A stretch of DNA of 8,813 nucleotides from DAOVDI01 sp965373045 (lineage in GTDB: Bacteria; Acidobacteriota; Aminicenantia; Aminicenantales; Aminicenantaceae), in the NCBI GenBank assembly GCA_965373045.1, contig CBDVEQ010000118.1:1-8813 (forward strand), written 5' to 3'. Below, in pieces: positions 1 to 7,406 of the stretch; the first letter of the stretch is position 1, and every line of letters starts with the position of its first letter. The position numbers and the translations under genes are program-made. The notes beneath the pieces were generated by a model. That model saw only the letters and a program-made list of their open reading frames with translations, was not told the origin of the DNA and ran no database searches.

Positions 1-542
1 ACATCATTGATTTCGAATTGAAAGATGTTCTTTTTCCGGAAATCGAAAACGGTCTTATCAAGAAGATTTTTGAAAGTGCTGGAAATGAGAACGACTTTAT
101 TCTCATCCGTGCGTTTGGCAAAAAATGTGTTATCCAGCGGATTTTCAAATCCTATAAGGATCGTAACAGGGTCTGCCCGGTCTTTGGTAAACAGAGCGAT
201 CTTGCTGCCGGGTAGGCCATATTTTTTAAGATCTTCAGGTTCTGCTTCAACAATACGGCTGTACTGCAGATCGGAAAAATCATTTGACAACCGGTCCACT
301 TCCATTTGGTCTGCTTCAGCCTCGAGAGGAGCTGTTATTTGCCACTTGGCATTTTCTCCTTTATGAAAAGAGATCTTTACATTATGTGTTTGGAATTCAA
401 TCTTTTGAACATCATAAGGCAAAAGATTCACCAGTTTCTCCGGTGTATCATCCTCTGTTTTCTTTTTGGAATCAAAGATCAGGACAAAAGCCAGAAGTGC
501 GATAAATATAGTCAAAAGAATCAGAGTGTTTTTAATTTTCAC
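1..542 (-). CDS. DUF4340-domain membrane-anchored protein (partial, C-terminus beyond window edge)
   Basis: I read this frame by hand on the minus strand. It starts at a GTG whose bases overlap the TGA stop of the GldG-like gene (GTGA, 4-base overlap), and it stays open for about 180 codons to the window edge. An AGAGG ribosome binding site lies 8 bases upstream (551-555). Residues 5-22 form one hydrophobic segment (ILLTIFIALLAFVLIF) followed by a lysine-rich stretch, as in an N-terminal anchor with the bulk outside the membrane. The remainder matches the DUF4340 pattern: WQITAP at 67-72, a KKYGLP motif at 106-111, a VTILIG strand at 126-131, and DFRKKNIFQFEIN near 167-179. DUF4340 proteins commonly follow GldG-like genes and are thought to be extracytoplasmic partners of the ABC transporter, but their molecular role is unknown. 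The family assignment comes from pattern recognition, and the C-terminus cannot be seen. Confidence 0.85.
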   Translation of the reverse strand, partial: MKIKNTLILLTIFIALLAFVLIFDSKKKTEDDTPEKLVNLLPYDVQKIEFQTHNVKISFHKGENAKWQITAPLEAEADQMEVDRLSNDFSDLQYSRIVEAEPEDLKKYGLPGSKIALFTKDRADPVTILIGFENPLDNTFFAKRTDENKVVLISSTFKNLLDKTVFDFRKKNIFQFEIND

Positions 543-2074
543 AGCGATTTCCTCTTTATCCAAATGAAGATTCCTGTGATCAGAACGATCAATGGAAGCA
601 GGATGACTGATACAAAGACGATCAATTTTCCTTGAGAAGGAGACAATTGGATCGTCCGCGGAGATTGGGTTTTTGGTTGGATAGAGATCAGATCTGCTTC
701 TTCAGTCAGCCAGTTGGCTGTATTGAGAAAAAAGTTCCCGTTTCCGGAAAGATGATAATAGTTATTGGAAAAAAAATCAGAATCCCCGAAAACAGCTATA
801 CGTCCTTCTGCTTTTTCCTCTGCATGTTCATCCATGTTATTTGGTTTTATGGTCACCACAACAGCCAGGGATATCGGGCCTGCTTTGTCCTTGTTTTTAT
901 CGAACTTGACTTCCTGTTCGGTCAACTGCCGTTCTGACCAGGAATTTCCGCTGCTTTTTGCCAGGATATCGATTGTTGTGCCTTCAGGCAAACTTTCAGC
1001 AATTTCAACAGACCTGGCATGAGGAAAAAAGGTCGCATAACGAAATTTGTTGGTGATGACGTGAGATTCATACTCATTGACCACAGGCATGAAGTAATCA
1101 CCGCCCAACAACCGGGAAACAGTATCAATGACCAGATCATCCACAAGCTTGATCCCATATTCCTGAAGATATGCCTTCATCCCCGGGGCAGTTTCAGGAT
1201 CGATCATGAAGAACACACGTCCTCCATTCTGTATATAGTCCCGGATTGTGTCCAATTCATTCGGAAGCAGATCCTTTTTTGGGCCTGGGACGATCAGCAG
1301 GGCCAGGTCCTTCGGGAAGTTGTCCGCAAGGGCCAGACTGAGTTTTTGTATTTCATATCCCTGCTTTTCCAGTTCGTTTTTTGCCAGGGAGAAACCCCTG
1401 TCCTCGAGATCTTCTATACTGCCTTCCCCGTGGCCTTCAAGAAAATAGATCACCTTTTTTTGTTCACGCGAGATCTTGATTACCGCATTGGTGATCTCCT
1501 CTTCGTTGACCGCTGTAAACCGGCCTTCCTTATCTTTGCTTTCCAGGATAGTGGTCCCGTCCTCTGTGATTTCATATCTTTTGACCATGCCCGGATTCTT
1601 ATCCGGATCGATGAACTCGTATTTGATCTTATTTGAATGATACGCGTAGATCTGCAATAAGTTTTCCATTTTGCTCCGGTTGAAGTTTCCTTCGCGGAAA
1701 AAACATTTGATCTGAATTTCCTCTTTAAGGCCTTTGAGCACTGTGACAGATTGATCAGAGAGGCTGTGAAGCCTGGCCTCGGTAAAGTCAAAGCGGTGGT
1801 GATTCCTTGAGAAAAAATAATTAACGAGAACAAGAATGCCCAAAACGATGACGATCATTAACAGCAGGTTTGACGTGTAAAGAAAGGACTTTCTTTTGAT
1901 GCTTTGTTTAAGCATGGACAGATTGGAGATAATATAAATGATGAGGGCGGCAATACCTAATATCGCCAGAACTAAAGGAATGGTTTTCTTATAAGGCCAG
2001 ATCTTCAATCCGATAAGAGCAAAAAAGATCAACCCTATCCCGATATAGTTGAGATATTTTTTAATAATATCCAT
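539..2074 (-). CDS. GldG-like ABC transporter auxiliary membrane protein
   Basis: This 511-residue protein belongs to the GldG / ABC-type uncharacterised transport family. Hydrophobic segments are seen at about 11-27, 31-50 and 66-88, and a C-terminal one at about 484-506 is followed by a short basic tail (WIKRKSL). The large middle part is probably extracytoplasmic. It carries family hallmarks: HRFDFTEARLHSLSDQSV near 93-110, FLEGHGE at 211-217, a PGPK loop at 263-266, GGRVFFMIDPE near 284-294 and GDSDFFSNN at 430-438. GldG is known in Bacteroidota as a partner of GldA and GldF in gliding, but homologues occur widely in non-gliding bacteria, where the substrate is unknown. The ATG is preceded by GGAGGT (2080-2085), which overlaps the permease stop codon and suggests translational coupling. 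The gene lies 3 bases after the permease gene and overlaps the DUF4340 gene by 4 bases. I do not assign gliding as its function. Confidence 0.88.
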   Translation of the reverse strand: MDIIKKYLNYIGIGLIFFALIGLKIWPYKKTIPLVLAILGIAALIIYIISNLSMLKQSIKRKSFLYTSNLLLMIVIVLGILVLVNYFFSRNHHRFDFTEARLHSLSDQSVTVLKGLKEEIQIKCFFREGNFNRSKMENLLQIYAYHSNKIKYEFIDPDKNPGMVKRYEITEDGTTILESKDKEGRFTAVNEEEITNAVIKISREQKKVIYFLEGHGEGSIEDLEDRGFSLAKNELEKQGYEIQKLSLALADNFPKDLALLIVPGPKKDLLPNELDTIRDYIQNGGRVFFMIDPETAPGMKAYLQEYGIKLVDDLVIDTVSRLLGGDYFMPVVNEYESHVITNKFRYATFFPHARSVEIAESLPEGTTIDILAKSSGNSWSERQLTEQEVKFDKNKDKAGPISLAVVVTIKPNNMDEHAEEKAEGRIAVFGDSDFFSNNYYHLSGNGNFFLNTANWLTEEADLISIQPKTQSPRTIQLSPSQGKLIVFVSVILLPLIVLITGIFIWIKRKSL

Positions 2075-2077
2075 AAC

Positions 2078-2845
2078 TTACCTCCACCGCCGGGATTGAA
2101 TGACCGAGTGAGACAGGAAAAGACCGAAAAAAGAGATACTAAGATAATCAACGATATCGGTTGTGTCCAGGATTCCCCGTGTTATATCATTAAATTGCTG
2201 TAAAAATGATAGATAGTTCAGTACGTCCTTCCAGAGACCACTTACAGAGAACGACGCCCAGTTGAGGATCCAGAAGAGTAGCAGTGTGCCGAATGTCAAT
2301 ACCGCGGCTATAATCTGGTTTTCTGTAATGGACGAATAGAATAAACCGATAGCCATAAAAGCCATCCCCATCAGGAACAGACCCAGATAGCCACACAGGA
2401 GAGGAATGAGTTCCGGATTTCCGTAAGAGAAAGTGAACAGGGAGTAGATTCCTGTCAAAAGAAGCATAACCGCCAGTACAAACAGGGAAGCGAAATACTT
2501 CCCTAGTATGATCTGATTGATTGAGATCGGTGATGTATAAAGGAGTTCGTCTGTTTTGATCTTTTTTTCTTCAGCCAGCAGCCGCATAGTAAGGAGGGGA
2601 ATAACCAGGAGAAGGATGATGCTGATATTGTGGAAAAGAGGGGTGTAGACCATCTGATTGATGTTGAGCTGTTGATAGTAATTGGGATTTCTTACCAGCT
2701 GCATGGCTTGTGAATTGAACCATGTGATCAGGCTGTGAAAAAAGAATCCAACCAGAACCAGGAAAACCGCGATCACCACATAGGCGATGGGAGACATAAA
2801 ATATGTTTTAATCTCTTTTTTACATAGGACCCAGATATTTTTCAT
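2078..2845 (-). CDS. ABC-2 type transporter permease (GldF-like)
   Basis: A 255-residue integral membrane protein with about six hydrophobic segments, at roughly 20-39, 73-87, 116-137, 146-168, 177-196 and 234-249. It begins with the MKNIWVLCKKEIKTYFMSPI pattern typical of ABC-2 permeases, in which an amphipathic helix precedes the first membrane span. The cytoplasmic stretch TMRLLAEEKKIKTDELLYTS (86-105) is a strong hallmark of the GldF-type permease subgroup. With the ATPase encoded just upstream it would form the membrane channel of an exporter or membrane-remodelling transporter, and the GldG-like and DUF4340 genes directly downstream supply extracytoplasmic partners. An AGGAGG site (2855-2860) lies 9 bases before the ATG, inside the end of the ATPase gene, and only 2 bases separate the two reading frames. 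The substrate cannot be read from the sequence. Confidence 0.9.
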   Translation of the reverse strand: MKNIWVLCKKEIKTYFMSPIAYVVIAVFLVLVGFFFHSLITWFNSQAMQLVRNPNYYQQLNINQMVYTPLFHNISIILLLVIPLLTMRLLAEEKKIKTDELLYTSPISINQIILGKYFASLFVLAVMLLLTGIYSLFTFSYGNPELIPLLCGYLGLFLMGMAFMAIGLFYSSITENQIIAAVLTFGTLLLFWILNWASFSVSGLWKDVLNYLSFLQQFNDITRGILDTTDIVDYLSISFFGLFLSHSVIQSRRWR

Positions 2846-2847
2846 TA

Positions 2848-3768
2848 TCAGTTGCCTCCTGAGATGATTTTAACGTAAAGCTCTTCAATGCTGGGTTCTA
2901 TGGTTTTCATCTCTATGAGTCCAAGGTCTTTTTCTACTATCAGCCCAGTGATTTCGTCCCGAAGGTCATGTCCTTTGCTCCAACCGATGATAAAACCATC
3001 ATCCTGTCGGCGAACATTGCCCTCTCCGGCCAGTGTTTTTAGCAGAGGAGCGGCCTCTTTGGCAGGGGCTTTGACCTTAAGAGAAATGACTTCTATCTTT
3101 TTAAACGGTTCTGTCAGCTCGGAAAGATATCCGTTTCCCTTGAGGTTCCCTTTGTCGATAATCATCATTCCGTCACAGATGAGCTTAACATCGGTTAGAA
3201 GATGAGTGGATAATATAATTGTTTTTTCTCCTTTGAAAGATTTGATAAGTTCCAGTATCTCGATTCTTTGTGCTGGATCCAAGGAGATGGTGGGCTCGTC
3301 CAGGATAAGGATCTTCGGGTCATGAACAAGCGCCTGTGCAAGGCCAACACGCTGCTTAAACCCCCGGGATATATTTTTAATCAGTCTTTTCTGCACCGAC
3401 TCTAATCCGCTGGTCTGGATGGTTTTCTGAACAGCTCCTTTTTTTTGAGCGGATGGGATCTGTTTGATGTCAGCCACAAAATCCAGATAGGATTGAACTG
3501 TCATATCCGGATATAGGGGAACATTTTCAGGAAGATAACCCATGATCCGCTTGGCGTCATTGGGCTGCTCAAAGATATCAAAGCCGGCGATGATGGCATT
3601 TCCTTCCGTAGCAGGAAGATATCCTGTCAAGATCCGTATGGTTGTGGTCTTTCCGGCCGCGTTCGGGCCCAGCAGTCCCCATATTTTTCCTTCTTCGACC
3701 TTAAAATTCAGATCCTTGACAGCAAAAAGATTGCCGTATTTTTTTGTCAAATGTTGAACTTCTATCAT
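2848..3768 (-). CDS. ABC transporter ATP-binding protein (GldA-like)
   Basis: A 306-residue nucleotide-binding subunit that would power the permease encoded immediately downstream. Visible motifs are Walker A GPNAAGKTT (34-42), a Q-loop region GYLPEN (77-82) with Glu where Gln is usual, a signature region NISRGFKQRVGLAQAL (132-147), Walker B ILILDE (153-158), D-loop SLDP (162-165) and the switch histidine in STH (187-189). A C-terminal extension of about 85 residues after the ATPase core, ending IEPSIEELYVKIISG, matches the accessory domain common in drug- and GldA-type ATPases. Catalytic Lys40, Asp157, Glu158 and His189 are present, so it should be active, although the signature lacks the second Gly of LSGG and Walker A has Ala at position 37 in place of the usual Gly. 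An AGGAGG site lies 4 bases before the ATG (3773-3778). It follows argS by 19 bases, presumably in the same transcript. Confidence 0.93.
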   Translation of the reverse strand: MIEVQHLTKKYGNLFAVKDLNFKVEEGKIWGLLGPNAAGKTTTIRILTGYLPATEGNAIIAGFDIFEQPNDAKRIMGYLPENVPLYPDMTVQSYLDFVADIKQIPSAQKKGAVQKTIQTSGLESVQKRLIKNISRGFKQRVGLAQALVHDPKILILDEPTISLDPAQRIEILELIKSFKGEKTIILSTHLLTDVKLICDGMMIIDKGNLKGNGYLSELTEPFKKIEVISLKVKAPAKEAAPLLKTLAGEGNVRRQDDGFIIGWSKGHDLRDEITGLIVEKDLGLIEMKTIEPSIEELYVKIISGGN

Positions 3769-3787
3769 GCTTCCTCCTTTAATGTCA

Positions 3788-5725
3788 TTACATCCGTTCC
3801 GGCTTAGGAATTCCCATCAAATGAAGTGTTTTGTCCAGAACTTCCCGGACATAAAAGATCGTGTATATCCGGACATTTTTTATATCCGGATTTTCCTGGG
3901 ACAGGATCGCATATTTGTGATAATAGGTGTTGATTTTTTGACAGAGGTTGAAAGAGAATTTTGCCAGATGGGAAAATTCCAGAGATTCAATAGAATGGCC
4001 TATCTCTTCTTCAAATTTAGAAGCATAGAAAACGATTTCCCAGAAATCATCTTTTTCCCTGTCACTCAGAGCTTCAAGAGAGATCTGATCAGATTCAGTC
4101 AGTTTTTTTAGCTCACACTCATCAAAACCCTGCCGTTCCTTCAATTTTCTAAAAATGCTGTTGATCCGTACGAATGTATACTGCAGATAGGGACCTGTTT
4201 CCCCTTCAAAACTCAAGGCATCCTCAAAATCAAATATGATGAGAGAATTGCGGGCATACTTGAGCATAAAATAACGAAGGGCTCCGACTGCGACCTTATG
4301 TGCGATGTCGGTTTTTACATCCGGCGAGAAATTGGGATTTCTATTAGAGACTTCGGTAAAAGCTTTCTCTTCAAGTCTATCCAGAAGGTCATCCGCTTTG
4401 ACACCAAGTCCCTTTCTTCCTGAGACCTCGTGAAATTTTTTGTCTGTATTTTTTTCGTCGACATCATAATCAAGCTCTTTAAGGCTTTTTGGGGAAAGTG
4501 CCACCATTTCATAGGAAAAGTGCACGGAGCTTGACGCTTGAGGAAGGTGCCCTAAAGCCTTGAGTCCCTGGACTACGATCTTCTGAAGATAGGACTGCCG
4601 TGTGTCGATCACATTATAGACTTTGCTGCCCTTGCCGAAGCTGGTGGAGGATTCCTTTGGCTCGGATGTAGTGATCCAGAGAGTTTTGCCGTTTTCTTCA
4701 AGATACGGTTCATAATAAAAATCCTTATCAAGAAGGCCGAATTTCCAGAGCTGATAGGCGATATCTTTTCCGACATAGGTGACTGTGCCGTTTGAACGGA
4801 CAATGATCTTTTCTTGTCCGGGATCATCCTCCAGGGGCATGATCCAGCAGCCTTTATTTTCACCCTCGTCTGTGTAATGAATGGCTTTTTTTGCCTTGAG
4901 CAGTTTAAAAGCTTTTTCCCAAAATTTCAGATGAATAATACTGCTTTCACATGGACAGATGTCATAGAAGATATTAAGACGTTTCATGGTATTCAGATGA
5001 GCGTACAGCACACGCCGGGAGACATGGAAGGCCATTTCTGATTCAGGGCCTATTCCCTCTTCGATATTCTTCAATATCCTGGCTTTTTTCTCCTGGATTT
5101 CGGGATGTTCTTTCAGGAAGGATGTCACGATTGTATAAAGATCCCAGCAGTAAAAGTCGAATTTGCCTGTGATCTTTTTAACCTCTTCCAGGGTTTTATT
5201 TTCAATCTCCATAAAGCCGAATACAACATCAGCAAGCTGGACGCCTGTATCATCGACATAATTCTGGACCTCGACGTCTTCGCCTTTGTATTTCAAGCAG
5301 CGTGCCAGAGTATCACCAAGAACGGCATTTCTGAGATGGCCTATGTGAGCTGCTTTATTAGGATTAATATTGGTGTGTTCAATGATGATCTTATTTTCTT
5401 CAGGGCTTAGGGATGGTGTATTTAAAACGTGAATTTGAGCAAGGAAGAACTCTTTCCTGTCAAGGTAAAGATTGATAAAACCTGTCACAGCCGCTTCCAC
5501 TTTATCCACTCCCTTGAGGGAGGAAAGCAGGGGAATGATCTCTTGAGACAGTTTCCTTGGCTGCCTTTTTATTTTTTTAGCCAGTTGAAAAGGAAAGGCC
5601 AGGGCCAGATCCCCGAACTTGATCTGCGGAGTGTATCCGATTTCTATAGTAGAGGGATCGACAGGATATTTGTCTTTTAATAGGCCATAAATCTGTTTTT
5701 CGAGATGTGCTTTTTCTTTGATCAT
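3788..5725 (-). CDS. argS: Arginyl-tRNA synthetase
   Basis: A cytoplasmic class I aminoacyl-tRNA synthetase that charges tRNA-Arg with arginine using ATP. I chose the ATG at 5725, giving 645 residues; an in-frame TTG at 5737 would add MNAI but overlaps the -10 box. Numbering below counts from that TTG. The N-terminal tRNA-binding domain spans about 10-100. The HIGH motif is in NPNKAAHIGHLRNAVLGD (HIGH at 131-134), and the catalytic-domain motif SNGTVTYVGKDIAY is at 315-328. VIDTRQSYLQKIVVQGLKALG occupies 376-396. The KMSKS position appears degenerate, with SGRKG at 439-443. GETGPYLQYTFVRINSI (512-528) opens the anticodon-binding DALR domain, which runs to the C-terminus. At about 645 residues it is longer than the usual bacterial 550-590; the extra length seems to lie around 170-240 and 340-375. 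It leads the operon with the ABC-GldG-DUF4340 module. No Shine-Dalgarno precedes either start. Confidence 0.95.
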   Translation of the reverse strand: MIKEKAHLEKQIYGLLKDKYPVDPSTIEIGYTPQIKFGDLALAFPFQLAKKIKRQPRKLSQEIIPLLSSLKGVDKVEAAVTGFINLYLDRKEFFLAQIHVLNTPSLSPEENKIIIEHTNINPNKAAHIGHLRNAVLGDTLARCLKYKGEDVEVQNYVDDTGVQLADVVFGFMEIENKTLEEVKKITGKFDFYCWDLYTIVTSFLKEHPEIQEKKARILKNIEEGIGPESEMAFHVSRRVLYAHLNTMKRLNIFYDICPCESSIIHLKFWEKAFKLLKAKKAIHYTDEGENKGCWIMPLEDDPGQEKIIVRSNGTVTYVGKDIAYQLWKFGLLDKDFYYEPYLEENGKTLWITTSEPKESSTSFGKGSKVYNVIDTRQSYLQKIVVQGLKALGHLPQASSSVHFSYEMVALSPKSLKELDYDVDEKNTDKKFHEVSGRKGLGVKADDLLDRLEEKAFTEVSNRNPNFSPDVKTDIAHKVAVGALRYFMLKYARNSLIIFDFEDALSFEGETGPYLQYTFVRINSIFRKLKERQGFDECELKKLTESDQISLEALSDREKDDFWEIVFYASKFEEEIGHSIESLEFSHLAKFSFNLCQKINTYYHKYAILSQENPDIKNVRIYTIFYVREVLDKTLHLMGIPKPERM

Positions 5726-5729
5726 AATA

Positions 5730-5764
5730 GCATTCAATTATAGCAAATATAAATTTATGGGCAA
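5730..5764 (-). promoter_or_regulatory. Sigma-70-like promoter of argS operon
   Basis: On the minus strand, TTGCCC (5759-5764) is followed after 16 bases by a perfect TATAAT (5737-5742). The predicted start of transcription falls near 5728-5731, only about 3-6 bases before the ATG of argS at 5725. The -10 hexamer shares a base with the in-frame TTG at 5737, so that TTG would lie upstream of the transcript if this promoter is used. The motif and spacing are seen directly; use of the promoter is inferred. Confidence 0.6.
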
Positions 5765-5867
5765 GTTTTTCGGGAAATTTAACAGAGAAGGATTTATCTT
5801 GAATTTAGAAACGCTATATGATAGTAAATTATTTTAAACAGAGATACAATTTTTCTTGAGAATAACC
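5738..5867. other. Divergent intergenic regulatory region between argS and gcvT
   Basis: An AT-rich stretch separates the two divergent blocks and must hold the promoters of both. The argS promoter is clear. It also contains an 8-base direct repeat AACAGAGA at 5781-5788 and 5837-5844. The region is too short for a tandem glycine riboswitch, and I see no riboswitch-like conserved core. I find no small gene in it. Confidence 0.6.
5845..5850 (+). promoter_or_regulatory. Candidate -10 box for gcvT operon
   Basis: TACAAT differs from the TATAAT consensus at one position and lies 17 bases before the gcvT ATG, which would give an untranslated leader of about 11 bases. No convincing -35 hexamer lies at 16-18 bases upstream. 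An alternative TATGAT at 5817-5822 also lacks a good -35. The assignment is tentative. Confidence 0.3.
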
Positions 5868-6959
5868 ATGAAAAAAACACGTCTGCACACGTGCCATGAG
5901 AAGCTCGATGCTAAAATGATCGAATTTTTTGGTTGGCACCTGCCTGTTGAATATTCGGGCATTATGGAAGAACATATGGCCGTGCGGCAGAAGGCCGGCC
6001 TTTTTGATGTAAGCCACATGGGAGAGATATTTGTAAAGGGCGATCAAGCTCTGGATCTTGTTCAGTATCTAACCCCTAATAATGCCGCGAAACTGGGCTC
6101 AGGAAAAGCACAGTATTCAGCGCTGACAACCCATAAAGGGACTTTTGTAGATGATCTATTGGTATATTTCCTTAATGATCAGGAATACCTGTTGGTCGTC
6201 AATGCGTCAAACGTGGAAAAGGATCATGCCTGGATTCTTGGGCATGCTGAGCACTTTGATGTAATAGTAGAAAATAAAAGTGCTGAGTACAGCCAGATGG
6301 CTTTACAAGGACCGGCGGCGGAAAAGATACTGCGGGGTTTGACAGATGTGGCCATTGAGGAGTTAAAGGCTTTTCAATATGCGATGGGGCAAGTTGCAGG
6401 AGAAGAAGCTCTTGTTTCCCGTACAGGATATACGGGAGAAGATGGATTTGAGATATATACTATGAGTGAGGCCCCCCATAAAATATGGGATGCCGTGCTG
6501 GAGAGCGGAATACATTACGGCTGTCTTCCAATTGGACTGGGGGCCAGGGACACGCTCAGACTGGAAGCTTGTCTTATGCTTTACGGGAATGATATCGATG
6601 AGACAACGACCGTCCTGGAGGCCGGACTTCGGTGGCTCATAAAGTTTAAAAAAGGCGATTTTCTTGGACGGGATGTGCTTTTAAAACAGAAAGAAGAGGG
6701 GATCAATAAAAAGATCGTGGGATTTGAGATAGTCGAGAGGGGTATTGCCCGTCCCCATTATCCGGTATATATCAAAGGGGAAAAGATTTCCGAAGTAAGA
6801 TCCGGTACTTATTCGCCCTTTTTGAAAAAGAGTATCGGTTTGACTTATTTGCCAGTCGAATTTGCTGAAGAAGAGACTGAGATCACGATCGAAATACGAG
6901 GAAAGAAAGTAAATGCCGTTGTGGTTCCCATGCCTTTTTATAAACGCCATGAGAACTAG
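5868..6959 (+). CDS. gcvT: Glycine cleavage system T protein (aminomethyltransferase)
   Basis: A 363-residue cytoplasmic enzyme of the glycine cleavage system. It takes the aminomethyl group from lipoylated H protein and yields ammonia and 5,10-methylene-tetrahydrofolate. Family motifs are all present: FFGWHLPVEYSGIMEEH (20-36), AGLFDVSHMGEI (43-53 region), GTFVDDLLVY (91-100) with the Asp pair that includes the conserved folate-side aspartate, NASN (112-115), SRTGYTGEDGFEIY (184-197), GLGARDTLRLEACLMLYGND (223-242) and SGTYSPFLKKSIGLTYLP (312-329). The length is normal for the family (about 360). I chose the ATG at 5868; an in-frame TTG at 5856 is less likely, since conserved sequence begins right after the ATG. 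The ribosome binding site is weak (GAG at 5858-5860). It is the first gene of the gcv operon, followed 60 bases later by gcvH. Confidence 0.96.
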   Translation: MKKTRLHTCHEKLDAKMIEFFGWHLPVEYSGIMEEHMAVRQKAGLFDVSHMGEIFVKGDQALDLVQYLTPNNAAKLGSGKAQYSALTTHKGTFVDDLLVYFLNDQEYLLVVNASNVEKDHAWILGHAEHFDVIVENKSAEYSQMALQGPAAEKILRGLTDVAIEELKAFQYAMGQVAGEEALVSRTGYTGEDGFEIYTMSEAPHKIWDAVLESGIHYGCLPIGLGARDTLRLEACLMLYGNDIDETTTVLEAGLRWLIKFKKGDFLGRDVLLKQKEEGINKKIVGFEIVERGIARPHYPVYIKGEKISEVRSGTYSPFLKKSIGLTYLPVEFAEEETEITIEIRGKKVNAVVVPMPFYKRHEN

Positions 6960-6989
6960 ACTGCAAAAGAGGCTATCGGCAGTTTTTAT
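6959..6989 (+). other. Weak hairpin with T-run between gcvT and gcvH
   Basis: ACTGC (6960-6964) pairs with GCAGT (6979-6983) around a 14-base loop, with one possible extra G-T pair, and a run of T follows directly. It could be a weak attenuator, a processing site or chance. The stem is short for an intrinsic terminator, and the downstream gene clearly belongs to the same pathway. Confidence 0.2.
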
Positions 6990-7007
6990 GAATAAAATTC
7001 ATTTTGT

Positions 7008-7013
7008 AGGAGG
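7008..7013 (+). promoter_or_regulatory. Strong ribosome binding site of gcvH
   Basis: AGGAGG lies 6 bases before the gcvH ATG and fixes that start. It is much stronger than the sites before gcvT and gcvPA, which fits a need for more H protein than of the other subunits; that last point is inference. Confidence 0.85.
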
Positions 7014-7019
7014 AAAGAA

Positions 7020-7406
7020 ATGTATCCGGAAGAATACAGATATTCAAAAGATCATGAATGGATAAAAGTCGAGGGAGATTTAGGAACGATCGGAATCACG
7101 GATTTTGCTCAAAAACAGATGGGAGATGTTGTATATGTCGAAATGCCTGATATTGGTACTGAACTGGAACTTCATCAGACAATTGGTGTCATTGAATCGG
7201 TTAAGGCTGTGTCAGACATATATTCACCTGCATCCGGTGAGGTTGTTGAAGTTAATAAAAATTTAAATGAATCTCCCGAACTTATTAATGAAGATCCGCA
7301 TGGAAAAGGATGGATCATAAAGATAAAGATTAAAAAAAGCAGTGAAGTTGAAAAAATGATGTCCTTTTCAGATTATGAAAAATTCCTTTCGGGATTGGAT
7401 GATTGA
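7020..7406 (+). CDS. gcvH: Glycine cleavage system H protein (lipoyl carrier)
   Basis: A 128-residue carrier protein whose lipoyl arm shuttles the aminomethyl intermediate from P to T protein and is then reoxidised by L protein. The YSKDHEWIKVEGD start (8-20), GITDFAQKQMGDVVYVEMPD (25-44) and IGVIESVKAVSDIYSPASGE (55-74) are diagnostic. Lys62 in ESVKA is the lipoylation site. NLNESPELINEDPHGKGWIIKI (81-102) completes the barrel-like fold, and a short helical C-terminal tail ends SDYEKFLSGLDD. The length is normal for the family. It lies between gcvT and gcvPA, 36 bases before the latter. Confidence 0.97.
   Translation: MYPEEYRYSKDHEWIKVEGDLGTIGITDFAQKQMGDVVYVEMPDIGTELELHQTIGVIESVKAVSDIYSPASGEVVEVNKNLNESPELINEDPHGKGWIIKIKIKKSSEVEKMMSFSDYEKFLSGLDD

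Noticed and set aside
1019..1636. Plus-strand open frame of 205 codons inside the GldG-like gene
   Set aside because: It is antisense to a well-supported gene, has no recognisable protein family pattern and no ribosome binding site that I can see.
539..3768. Assignment of the ABC-GldG module to gliding motility
   Set aside because: Only GldA, GldF and GldG-like parts are present, these families are common in non-gliding bacteria, and no other gld or spr genes are in the window.
5726..5737. Upstream in-frame TTG start for argS adding MNAI
   Set aside because: It shares a base with the -10 box TATAAT, has no ribosome binding site, and an ATG follows four codons later.
5856..5867. In-frame TTG start for gcvT adding MRIT
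   Set aside because: The ATG at 5868 is directly followed by family-typical sequence and gives a normal length; the TTG has no ribosome binding site.
5738..5867. Glycine riboswitch upstream of gcvT
   Set aside because: The gap is too short and AT-rich, and shows no paired conserved core of the kind expected of the tandem glycine aptamer.
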